From Cymbomonas tetramitiformis (Eukaryota; Chlorophyta; Pyramimonadophyceae; Pyramimonadales; Pyramimonadaceae): 64,000 bases of DNA. The DNA lies in NCBI GenBank assembly GCA_001247695.2, contig LGRX02035493.1, positions 1 to 64,000 on the forward strand, read 5' to 3'. Positions 1-10,383 of the stretch are shown here, in pieces (within the stretch, counting starts at the first letter, position 1; each line of letters begins with the position of its first letter). Below the pieces are notes generated by a model. That model saw only the letters and a program-made list of their open reading frames with translations. It searched no databases and was not told the origin of the DNA. The translations under genes and the position numbers were made by a program.

Positions 1-17
1 GAGGAGGCGTGGTGGAG

Positions 18-100
18 GAGGTGGCTGCGGCTGCGTCGGTTGTTGGTGTTGGTGAGGTGGCTGCGGCTGCGTCGGATGATGGTGTTGGTGAGGTGGCAGC
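18..100. repeat. 36-bp tandem repeat
   Basis: Two full units and part of a third start at 18, 54 and 90 with GAGGTGGCTGCGGCTGCG. The array may continue to the left of the window. Confidence 0.7.
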
Positions 101-214
101 TGGTTGGTGGTTTGACGCCTGCACACGCAGACCTCACCCCTTAAGCAGGGGACGTGTGGAACGGCAGTTCCACTGTCGCATGCTTGTTCGTGTTGACTGC
201 TGTCACTTAGTCAA

Positions 215-415
215 AATCCTGAAATTTTCAGGAGCGGTTTTTAGCGCTGCCCGCGCTGCTGCTTACCACTGCACGTGGTCGAATCCTGAAATTTTCAGGA
301 GCGGTTTTTAGCGCTGCCCGCGCTGCTGATTACCACTGCACGTGGTCGAATCCTGGAATTTTCAGGAGCGGTTTTTAGCGCTGCCCGCGCTGCTGATTAC
401 CACTGCACGTGGTCG
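215..415. repeat. 67-bp tandem repeat, three copies, each with three inverted repeats
   Basis: Copies begin at 215, 282 and 349. Each unit holds a perfect palindrome TCCTGAAATTTTCAGGA, a second inverted repeat (AGCGC...GCGCT) and a third (ACCAC-N5-GTGGT). Copies differ at only one or two bases, so the array is young. No gene is seen in it. Confidence 0.85.
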
Positions 416-547
416 AAATGGAAGGGAGAAGGTTGAATTCAGGGTGGACGGGTTGTGAAGCAAGACGCGTGTGACCTCTCTGCTGCCGCGCGTCTCAGGG
501 TGGTGTGTGCGCTCCAGGCGAATCAAGCGTCCGAGTTGAAACGCGCG

Positions 548-1480
548 TTTCAGGCGATGCGCGCATTTCAGGCGATGCGCACATTTCAGGCGATGCGCAC
601 ATTTCAGGCGATGCGCACATTTCAGGCGATGTGCACATTTCAGGCGATGTGCACATTTCAGGCGATGCGCACATTTCAGGCGATGGGCACATTTCAGGCG
701 ATGTGCCCATTTCAGGCGATGCGCACATTTCAGGCGATGCGCACACTTCGTGCGAAGCGCTACTTTCAGGCAAACATGCCCTTCAAGCGACACGCGCCAT
801 CCTGGTGATGCGCGCCATCCGAGCGAAACGCGCCTTTCAGCCGGCGTGCGTCGTTCAAGCGGTGCGCGCCATTCAGGCGAGTCGAGCGTTTCGGGTGATA
901 CACGTGTTTCAGGCGCCAGGCGCATTGCAGCGAATCGAGCATTTCACGCGACGCGCCAATTTCGTGCGAAGTGCGCCTTCCGGGCGAACATGCCTTTCAG
1001 GCGACACGCGCCATTCAGGCGAATCGAGCGTTTCAGGCGATACACGTGTTTCAGGCGCCAGGCGCATTGCAGCGAATCGAGCATTTCAGGCGACGCGCCA
1101 TTTTCGTGCGAAGTGCGCCTTTCGGGCGAACATGCCTTTCAGGCGACACGCGCCATCCTGGTGATGCGCGCCATTCTGGTGATGTGCGCCGTCTGGGCGA
1201 AACGCGCCTTTCAGCCGGTGTGCGTCGTTCAGGCGAGTCGAGCGTTTCGGGCGATACGCGTGTTTCAGGCGACAGGCGCAAACCAGCGAATCAAGCATTT
1301 CAGGCGACGCGCACATTTCGCGTGAAGCGCTCCTTTCAGGTGAACATGCCTTTCAAGCGAAACGCGCCATCCTGGTGATGCGCGCCATTCTGGTGATGTG
1401 CGCCGTCTGGGCGAAACGCGCCTTTCAGGGTGGAACGCGCCTTTCAGGGCAGAACGCGCCTTTGTCGGGCCTTTCATGTG
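548..1480. repeat. GC-rich minisatellite: 18-bp units grading into a 141-bp higher-order repeat
   Basis: About eleven copies of the 18-mer TTTCAGGCGATGCGCACA run from 548 to 749. From about 770 to 1480 related words (TTTCAGGCGA, CGCGCC, GAACATGCC) are arranged in larger blocks. For example GAATCGAGCATTTC is at 933 and 1074, and TTCGTGCGAAGTGCGCC is at 960 and 1101, both 141 bp apart. The long open frames here on both strands are repeats of 'FQAMRT' or 'HRLKCA' type and are not credible genes. Confidence 0.85.
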
Positions 1481-1484
1481 AGGG

Positions 1485-1508
1485 CAGGAGTCAGGAGTCA
1501 GGAGTCAG
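1485..1508. repeat. 7-bp tandem repeat (CAGGAGT)n
   Basis: Three copies of CAGGAGT at the right edge of the minisatellite block. Confidence 0.7.
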
Positions 1509-2129
1509 GGAAATGGAGACAGGAGGTATAAGAGTGAGTAGGGAAGAGCGCGCTTGCGGAGTCGGCGAGTCACTGCTGCCGGTGGGCTGCGAGCTTGAGG
1601 GTGACGTGCGTTTGTTGTGGGTTGATACCCACCAGTGAAGTTGGTTTCGTGGACCTGCACACCAAACCATACAGAGCCTCCCCCAACCCGAAAAGGCAAG
1701 GAAAGGAGCACAGCCGCTTTGGCCCGGAGGAATGGCTGGAAGGGCCGAAAGCAGGTGTCGCAGTTGGCATGGCACTGAAAGGTCGCAGAACTGCGCAAAG
1801 CTGGCGTCTCAGGCGCCATGGCTGCGAAGCACTGTACCCCTGCTAAAGAGTCAAAACAGAAGCACCCTCAACAAAAGTTGCTGACCCAATCTGCTACAAA
1901 GTTTGAAAACCAATGTCAGGCATGCACAAGCTGGCCTGAAGTGCACTGAGCCTATGGCTGCCGTGTCACTCCGCGCGCGAGCCTGGTGCCATCACATAGG
2001 AGTTCACACACAAGTGAAAACAAAGGAGATCCGAGGAATATTTCAAAACCAACGAAGAGGTTCGGCACCCTGTTAGGTGATACCGTTCCAGCAGAACGAA
2101 ACAACACTTTGCAATTGGGCATTCACTGC

Positions 2130-2860
2130 GGCTCTCGTGCCGTGCGCCCAGGTCGCAGCACGAGCGGCTCCTGTGGTGAATGCCCCCAACCTGCCACAAG
2201 GCCAAGTTGGTGCCCTTCGAGCAACCAAGCACAAGTTCCCGTCGACAATTATGAAAGAAACTACGGGCAAAGGCGTGCTTCGAGCACACGCATGGCAAAA
2301 AGGCATGGGTCAGGTGTCCAGACCCGAGCTGGCGCGTCGCCAACCATGAATTCCCACAACCTGTCATACAGGCCCGTCGGGGAATTCACCGTTGCCAACG
2401 CCCACAAGGGTCGGATTCGCAAATACAAACACAACGAAAACTGAAGGAAAGACATTCGGCTGCAATGCTGCCAAGAGGTTGCAGTCGGGTGTTTGGACTC
2501 GCGCTGACGCGCCGTAAGCCGTGAATCCCCACAACCTGTCACACAGGCCCGTTCGGGGAATTCAACGTTGCCACAGCCTGCGCAGTTCGAATTCACAAAA
2601 TTTAACATCATACAAACTGTGGGAAGAACATGGGTGCGGCTACAACCTCGTCAAACAGCAAAAGTCAGGTGTCACGGCTCGAGTTGGCGCGGCTACGGTT
2701 GTGCATTCCCAAACGCCGGTCACATACGCCGGTTTGAGCATATTCGGCAAGCAAGCCCTGCGCGGTTCGAATTCGCAAAGCAATTGGTACGAAATATGGC
2801 ACAAAAAGGCCGAGCGCATCGTGCACACACGTGAATACCGCTGAGAGTGCCTGTGACGGT
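2130..2860. repeat. Degenerate satellite, period about 175-180 bp
   Basis: The unit signature CAGGTGTC, then C(T/C)CG(A/C)G(C/T)TGGCGCG, then GTGAATTCCCACAACCTGTC recurs at 2311, 2486 and 2666. A weaker unit precedes it (from about 2150) and another follows (from about 2858). Related fragments with GTGAATTC and GATTCGCAAA stretch to about 3235. The units are strongly diverged. No coding sequence is supported between 1510 and 3240. Confidence 0.6.
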
Positions 2861-3239
2861 CCGCCGTCACGGGTGTGAATTTATGACAAACGCAGCTTCG
2901 GGCTATCTCGCCGCTAGGCGCTCAACGGGAAAAATGCCCCTCTGCGGGAATTCGTGAGCGTGTTGTGAATTCGTGAATGTTTTCGGACAGCTGAGGATCT
3001 CCAGCGCTGCGGAACGGTGACATGCGTTTCTACTGCTATGCCACGTAAAACATGCCAGGCGGCAACGCGCTTCTGCCGCGCCGGCTCGTGGATTCGCAAA
3101 ACGGGCGCGGGCCTAACTTGCACTCGCAGACTGTAAATTCAAGCTCAGATGGAAGCATGAAAAGCGGAAAGGCAAACGAGCAACACAGGGGGCAATTCAC
3201 AGATAAAACAAGCACAACGTCACGACTTCGCACATACGG

Positions 3240-3976
3240 CAGAGTGGCGTGACGGCACTCTGGGGATCCGAACCAGACTCTTACAAACTGCTAGTGACAA
3301 AGCTCTCATGTGGATTCAAAGTATATGTATGCAAATATCACATTTAATACTAGGCCACAAGAGGCAAATATCACTATATCGCGGAATGGTTTTGAAAGGT
3401 TCGGATCTAACTTTTCGAAAGCAGAGCTAGCTAAATACTCAAGCGAGCATAGTGAAAGTCCGTGAATGCCATTGTCGTTTCGGATGCCCTGTGACCATTG
3501 GTTCCCAGTGACAGCGGCGTTTGGTGTCAACGCGCGCTTGCGTTTGCCCTGTCATGCATGGCCGAGACGTCATGTGTGGTCGTGTCGTGATGTCACTTCG
3601 CGTGATGTCGTGCTCGACGCTCTGCGGTTCTCGCGGATCGGCACGGGCTGGTCGCGGCGACGTCGATGTACCGCTTGGCGAGGCGTCGTGCATGATTTAA
3701 ATTGGGAGGGCGATCTGAGCAGGAGGGTGAGCGTGATATGCTCCGGGCGCTCGAGCGGACAATGAACTGGGGTAGGACCGTGACTGAGGGGGGAATGACA
3801 ATTACTGAAAAAAGGGGGTCATGGCTGGGGCGTTTGCTGTCGGCTGAGACGGGCGCGATGGGGGCAACTGCGGTGGGGTCTGACATGGGCTGCGGTAGCG
3901 TGACTGAATATGGGGGGTGTGACAGGCCTTTCAGGGGTGCCCGAGGGACCCCTTCTAAGCGTGTTCATAGTTGTGA
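3240..3976. other. Unassigned spacer before the LINE
   Basis: I see no gene, LTR or tandem array here. The sequence right up to 3976 is unrelated to the LINE that begins next, as expected for a 5'-truncated insertion. Confidence 0.4.
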
Positions 3977-6900
3977 CATGCTAACCGTCTCAAAACAATA
4001 CTTAACACTCACCCCATTCTCTTTCCCATTCAAGATGCGTTTCTTCCGAATAAAAACATAGATGACTCACTTCAAATTCTGATTGAAGTAATTTCGGATG
4101 CCAATAGATACGACAAAGACCTCCACGTAGTTTACCTGGACCTCAAACAAGCATTTGACAGAGCTGAATTCTGGATGAGCAATTTATTTAGCGCTGAGAA
4201 AGCTGGGACTCCCATCACAAATAATCAACATCATCTCAGACATTACCAATGATGCTTCTAGAATGGTACTCACTGAAGAAGGCCTCACGGATGAATGGTC
4301 CCTAGAATGTGGAGTCCCTCAGGGAGAAGTTTTGAGCCCACTAAGGTTTGTAGCCATTATGGACATTCTGGCAATTTGGTTAGCAAAAAGAGCAAACGGT
4401 GTAAACCCGACAGGATCCACATATGGATATGAACTGAACTCGGAACGCCATAGACCAGACAAACCAGGAAATAATGTTATTCCTCCCTCCCAAAACCTAT
4501 TAGAAAAGGACACCACTTTAAATATCTTTGCACGGTTCTTTTGTGATGACATCATTCTCGTGGGGAAAACTAAAGACGAAGTTCAAGACATGCTAGGTAT
4601 AGTTAATGAATTTATGAGCTTCATTGGTATTCCCATCAATGTTAAGAAATCCAAATACTCTTACAGAAAGCGCATTAAACCTCAGGGCAAAACAGTAACG
4701 CGATATGACCCGTCCGATGATTTACTCATCTCAGGGGGTCACCTGGAGCCCAATACAAATGACCCAAGTCCTTCCATTGATTCGAAATGGATACCCCCTG
4801 AGTCACCAGAATTCCTCGATTTCTCCAACAGCAAAGAGGTAAACAGATATCTCGGAGTATGGTTTGCACTAAATGGGGAATGGGACAAACAGGCGGAAAT
4901 CCTTATCGACAGACTTAAATCTACTCTCACATCCATCCAACTGCAACACATGACTCTACACCAGCTAAGATATGTTATAAATGCGGTTGTAGTTCCGAGG
5001 ATGGCATACCCCCTTAAAGTTACCTCAGCAATTGCCAACTCCTCAAAGAATGTCGCAATTGAATTAGACAAAATGATAGCTTCGTTTATAATTAAATATT
5101 TGGGCTGCCCAGTTGACACCAATCACCAAATAATCTGGACAGCAGTCTGCCAAGGCGGGTACGGTATTGATAGTGTCTTTGATGTTGTAACCGCGTCGTG
5201 TATCACCGAAACTATGAACACCCTGTGTTCTGCGGATGAACACGAATATTGGCAACACAACCACACGGACCGTATCACTGATCCCCACCTCATCTCACTA
5301 TACCGTAGAAATAGCAATCTATGGCTTAAAATAATAATTCAAAACATGAACAACGAAATGGGTAAAAATGTTATCTCGGGTTTTCCCCTATCACACTATG
5401 CAACCTACAGTCATACTAAAGACAAACGCTTTAACTGGTTTAGGCGTACAGGTCACATTATGGCAAAACTTGGATACGCTATTGACTCTAAAAATTACCC
5501 TGAAAATGAAGCGGGTGAAACCACATTAATCACCACCCTTCCCAGACAACTCTACATGTCGAGGAATGTTACCTCCGCAATACAAAAATACAACCTCAAG
5601 CACACAGGTTCCTTTCTAACTCCCTGCGGTGGAATGTTAAAAAACTGGCAAGAAAGTAAATGTTTTTTCAGGCTGAATGGCAGTAGACCCCCTGGATGGC
5701 TAACCGAAATCGAAAAGGAAATGCTTCAAAACCCTGTAGATTTGGACCCACAGGCTAGATATGTCAAGAAACAATATAGAGACAACATAGTACCCCCTGA
5801 CACGGGTGAATTTCATTGGAAAGGAAATGGTGACCGAAATTCCATCTCTCTTATTCACATTACCAATATTGACTTAGAGGCCATGTCAATACAATATACA
5901 GAATACAGTAACAATGCCATAAACCCTAATGTCTTTGTCAGAATCAAAGGTACCAACAGTCTTCAATACGACTTTGAATATAGCATCACCAATGACGGTT
6001 GCATCCTAATTCCAGCAGGTTCTATTTTTGAATATAATGACCATATGGACCCGCCCTCTTCTGTCCTTGCTACAGTTAGTGATATCAACTCACACTATGA
6101 TTACATCTCAGACAGACAGTATGAAACCATTATTGCCAGAATGAAAAACAAAACTGCGGAGGAAGAAAGTGAATACAGCTGCCCCAGCGACTCGGAAGAA
6201 GAATCCACCCCCAACGCCGAAAAGAGCAAACAAATGGAAGACTATGATATGGCAAGCGATGGTTCCCTTTTTGCTGGAAAGAAAACAGCATGCAGTGGGG
6301 CAGCATATGCTATAAAAAACTTTGACAACGGGATGCCACTTGTACGGAAGATGAATATCCCCCCCTCAAGAACTTTCTCCGCACAGGGGCTCCTTATCAA
6401 GGAGGATATCCAAAACCCGAGTAGCACATCTGCTGAAATTGCGGGACTGCGATTTCTACTCACAGAACAAAAAGAGAAACTCCTCAAATCCATTACTCCA
6501 ATGGTACATGCCATTGACTCCATGGCAGCAATATCTGCGGTAACAAAGGATGGCAGGTCCATGAGTGCTCGGGACAAACTACGTGAAGCTAATCGCAGAG
6601 ATGTGCAGGCTGTTCGCCTACTGCTAGAAGAACTTGGCTTCAACAGTGAAGGAGACCACAGTAAAATCATCCTTAAATGGATTAGGGGTCACAATAATGA
6701 CAAAGTCCACGACAGAGTGGACCGTACTGCTAAAAGAGCCTCATTCAGAGGGGGCTGTTTTGACATCTCCCGCTACGACCCTGCCGAGGAACTACCCTTC
6801 TCATTATTCTTTTTTGAGGTCCCTATTTTAGGCGATATACGTAGTCACATCAGAAGAATTCAACGACTCTCACACTATCATAATTGGAGAACCCTACAGT

Positions 6901-8723
6901 CCCAAGGGAAGCATCTGAGAATGCTCAACGAGAATAACACCGCCCCCACCAAAGATATTTCCAAAATGACACCTAAAGCTTTCACCGCTTCTAGAAGTAG
7001 AGAACTCCTGGGTCTTCAAGCCTCTCCTGCACGCTTATTTAAACTGGGGGAAATCGGGTCCGAAAACTGCCCCTACTGCCAACAGAATACAAAATGCACC
7101 TTCGAACACATCCAACTTGAATGCCCAGGACATAATGATAGTTTGTATAATCTTAGAACAACCCAAGATATCGAACTAAGGAAAATCATCGCTGAAGAAA
7201 TCTCAGAAAAGCCTAAACTACTAAACCCTGGAAAGGGTACCACATACATCAGAACACAACCATCGAAACTTTTTCCACTTGCTGACCTAAGACAGGAAAT
7301 GAATGAGGAATTATACTTACACGCTCTCCCGGAAGCTAGCATGTACCGACCATCAAGTTCAAAAAAGAATACCATTGTCGTGACCGCTAAACCCGAAGTG
7401 GACCATGTCACAGGAACAATTAAATATCCCGAACTCCAATATGTCCAAAAGAAAGAGTTTTGGAAACTTTTGGCCTGGCACCGCCTTTCCAACAAAGCAG
7501 TCCCATGCTCACTTGCGGAGTACTCGAATAGGGCACACGATATCCATGAAGCCCTCAATGCATGTAAGTTTGAATCGGGAGACCCTAAAAACTGCTATGC
7601 AATAAGAAGAAGCCTCTTAGATATTTTGGTGGATGACAGAAACCTTGACAAAAACGGCTGTGAACTTTTCTCCAACCCACTAAATGCCCACCCTAGAATT
7701 TACTCGAGAAGATGCATACCCACCACTAGAATGAAAAAAAGCCCTCAGGCCCTTCTGTTATCATGGGAAAATCGGTTTTGATGGCCTCGCTTGGGATGCC
7801 TACGTGGGACCCGTTAACAGGCATTGGCAGAATAGTTTACGGAAATCCCCCCTTTGATGGAAAGGATAAGGGCAAATCTTCGGCGGTTATGACTACCTTG
7901 GAAATGGGACATAAAGCGGCCAACACTGTACCCGGATTTTCAGGAACATGGATTCTTCCACTGTCTCCCAAAAACCAAAAAAGATGGTTTGATAAAGGAT
8001 TTAAACTTGTTTTCAGATTCCCGCATAACACTATTCCATTTATCCCACATGGTTATTGGACGGGTGATGACCCCTACGTTCTCCCAGGTGGCGGATGCTA
8101 TAAGGATGATTTCTCGGATGTCGTTATCATAGCTATAGACAGCACCCAGCGATACTCAACCAGCCTTTGACTGGAGGCCTACACAGAAAAAGATTGCTAG
8201 ATGGTTCCTCAATGTCCTTCCTAAGTCCAGAGTCACGGAGAGGAGACTAGAATACACCGGAGTTAGCCCTGATATTTGGAATGAAGTTCTGAACGAAAGG
8301 GACAACGTACTCCCTTCTTCGTTGTGCCCATGGCCCACTCAAGACCCCCCCTATCATCAGAATGGTGCTGAGCATTATTATGGCGGTCACCATGACACGA
8401 CAATCACCAATGCAGCTTCTAAGCCCTTCATTAGCACCGTGAAATGGCCCAAAGCACTTACACTCATGGGGTACCTCCCTCCTCTTTTCGGTACTGTCCT
8501 CAACACGATAGGTGTTCCCCGTGGCAAGATTAAACCTCTCCTTAAAAAACTTTCAAGAATCTGTAGGCAACACACCAGAAATAGGCGAGACTTGTTTCTG
8601 TTAAACACCCCCACCACCTTGAACACTGACCCGCATACAGTTGACATCCTGGGCAATGAGACCATGACGGAAACAGAAGCTGTGCAAAAAACAAACGACT
8701 TTCTTCAAACCCTCCTGCAATAA
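3977..8723 (+). pseudogene. LINE ORF2-like protein: reverse transcriptase, RNase H, C-terminal zinc finger
   Basis: In order: RT block 1 'QDAFLPNKNIDD' (about 4031) and block A 'YLDLKQAFDR' with catalytic Asp (about 4120); a +1 frameshift just before 4194; then a 1,172-residue open stretch to 7781 with 'GVPQGEVLSPLRF', the catalytic 'FCDDIILVG', an RNase H domain ('ASDGSLFAG', 'TSAEIAGL', 'HAIDSMAAI', 'IRGHNNDKVHDRVD' supplying D, E, D, D) and a CCHC-like finger 'CPYCQQNTKCTFEHIQLEC'. After 7781 coding continues in other frames (stretches 7763-8157 and 8158-8722). The last ~150 residues ('ALTLMGYLPPLFG', 'IGVPRGKIKPLLKKLSRIC') match LINE copy 2. The endonuclease and ORF1 are lost with the 5' end. 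RT followed by RNase H and a zinc finger is known from several LINE clades; the exact clade is not decided. Confidence 0.88.
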
Positions 8724-9131
8724 TTTTCAAAAGTCTTGCAATAAAAGATGGCTCTCTGTCCTATAGGGGAGGGGCCCTCCCCCCCTCTCCCCTCCCCCAC
8801 CACCCCCCCCTCTCCTCCGCCCACCCTGACCTCCTTCCTCATCGTCTCCAAATACCCCCTTAATTCTTCGACTTCCCTCCCCACCGCTTAGTTTCAGCCA
8901 CCCCTCCACTCACCCGGCCATGGCTGCTTCTCCATCTTCTAGAGTTTTTTGCTTAGCACCTAGCTTTTTCTCTAGATGTCACCCTGCTGAAAAGTGGGTT
9001 GAGCCCCTTTGTGGGCGCGCTATAGTAGAGGGAGTAGCCCCTAGTGTTTTCACTAGCCTGCTTTGCAGGGTTACCGCACTCTCAGGACGTTGTCCCTTCT
9101 GCTAGCGTAAATGTTTTATTATTATTATTAT
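8724..9131 (+). other. LINE 3' UTR with polypyrimidine tract and (ATT)n tail
   Basis: After the stop the sequence has a strongly C/T-rich stretch (about 8770-8900), then unremarkable sequence, then the (ATT)n tail. The 3' UTR of LINE copy 2 matches only near the tail. Confidence 0.6.
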
Positions 9132-9969
9132 TATATATATTGCTTATATATATACCCACCCGGCCGACCGCGATATCACGTCTTTCTTCAGGTTATGGGC
9201 TGACCACTTCAGTGGTGGCATTGTTTCTTTTGGGATTCTAATTTCCGTCTCGTCGAACGTACCGACTACCGCAAGTCTCGTCGAACTTCACCGACTACCG
9301 CTACTGCATCACCGATTTTACCCTTACCGATTACCGACACCGAGAGTCTCGTCGAACTACACCGACTACCGCCCCGACATAATTACCGAGATGTCGCTTT
9401 ACCACTCCGGCATCAACGACTGAAATGCCGCTTTACCGCAACCTTTTTGACTTTCTGGCCAGCAGCGCTTCTCCTGCAGCAAATCTGGCTTACCGCACGA
9501 CTATTTTGACCTCACCGGCGTTATCCTCGCAAAAATCCACCCCAATTTGACTTTTTCATCGCTTGATTTAGTTAATTTTGCGAAAAGTTATCGCTTCGCA
9601 TACAACACAAACTTTTACCTCACAGATTTTGCAGCCGCAGCTGCATGTCTACTTTGCGCCAGCGTGCGCGCATGGGCGCGCTGAGAGCTGCGCTTCAACT
9701 ACTTCGACAACGACAATTTACCCCTGGTTACAGCCTGGTGGTGTCTGGTGGTGCTTATGCCCCAGACACCAAGCCTCTCTTCGTCAATTTCACCATCGAC
9801 GAGTACGAGAGCTCTGTCCCTGACGACTTCGACTCTCCGCATTTTTCACCGCTCACATCTGCGTCTTGTGCGCCCCCTGGTCGCCATCTAGTGGTGGTTG
9901 GGGGTGCCGCCGCACTCCCCCCACCTTGCCCTACCGCTGGTTTTACCTTGAGGCTGGAGAATTGCGCGC

Positions 9970-10230
9970 TGCTGAAATCTGTATAGGCAGCCCTGACCGG
10001 GAGTCCCGGTGCAGGCCCCTATGACAGATTCCTAGGTAGCCAACACTGGACCTGTGACTGATCCGTAAGCCCGTGCTGTGACACATCAAGGTGTCACAGG
10101 TAGCTAGGACCGAGACCGTTCCGACTCCGTGACCGTTCCGGGTATATCTAGCTTAGGGTTTATTTCTTAAGAGAGTTTATCTATATTGGTTCACTGACTG
10201 TCTGATATCTTGAACCGGGATATTCCAGTA
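9970..10230 (+). repeat. A1 5' LTR
   Basis: 261 bp, TGCTGAAATC...TTCCAGTA. No TGG-type primer-binding site is evident immediately inside; the adjoining GGTCGTGGACCC is conserved in copy A2. Confidence 0.93.
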
Positions 10231-10383
10231 GGTCGTGGACCCATTCCACGCTATATTCCACAGCTAGTTTGGCCATGATTGGCTAAAGCAGCCGCTTGGA
10301 GAGGTGGTGCGCGACGGCGCGTTTGGGGACTCACGGGAATTTTGAGATGAGCTGTTTGCGGTGAGCGTCTTTGAGCCGCAGCT

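Larger units (their letters stand above)
3977..9131 (+). mobile_element. 5'-truncated LINE (non-LTR retrotransposon), copy 1
   Basis: Coding similarity starts abruptly inside the reverse transcriptase ('NRLKTILNTHPI' at about 3983). The 3' end is GTAAATGTTTTATTATTATT followed by more ATT units (about 9107-9131). A second copy on the minus strand (34368-35275) has the same tail, so this is the true 3' end. Abrupt 5' truncation plus a simple-repeat tail is typical of target-primed reverse transcription. Downstream of the tail lies the end of an LTR of element B'. The missing upstream half of that LTR suggests a deletion at insertion. No target-site duplication was found. Confidence 0.8.

Noticed and set aside
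362..925. Long open frames on both strands across the minisatellite (for example a 187-codon minus frame)
   Set aside because: They are translations of 18-bp repeats, a multiple of three, so frames stay open by construction.
3977..9131. Target-site duplication around LINE copy 1
   Set aside because: The flanking sequences at 3960-3976 and after 9131 do not match, so a duplication cannot be claimed.
9132..9190. Recombination between the two TATATATTGCTTATAT copies as the origin of the region between them
   Set aside because: Similarity to a full LTR at 14955-15207 and to the LTRs of B explains both copies as LTR remnants.
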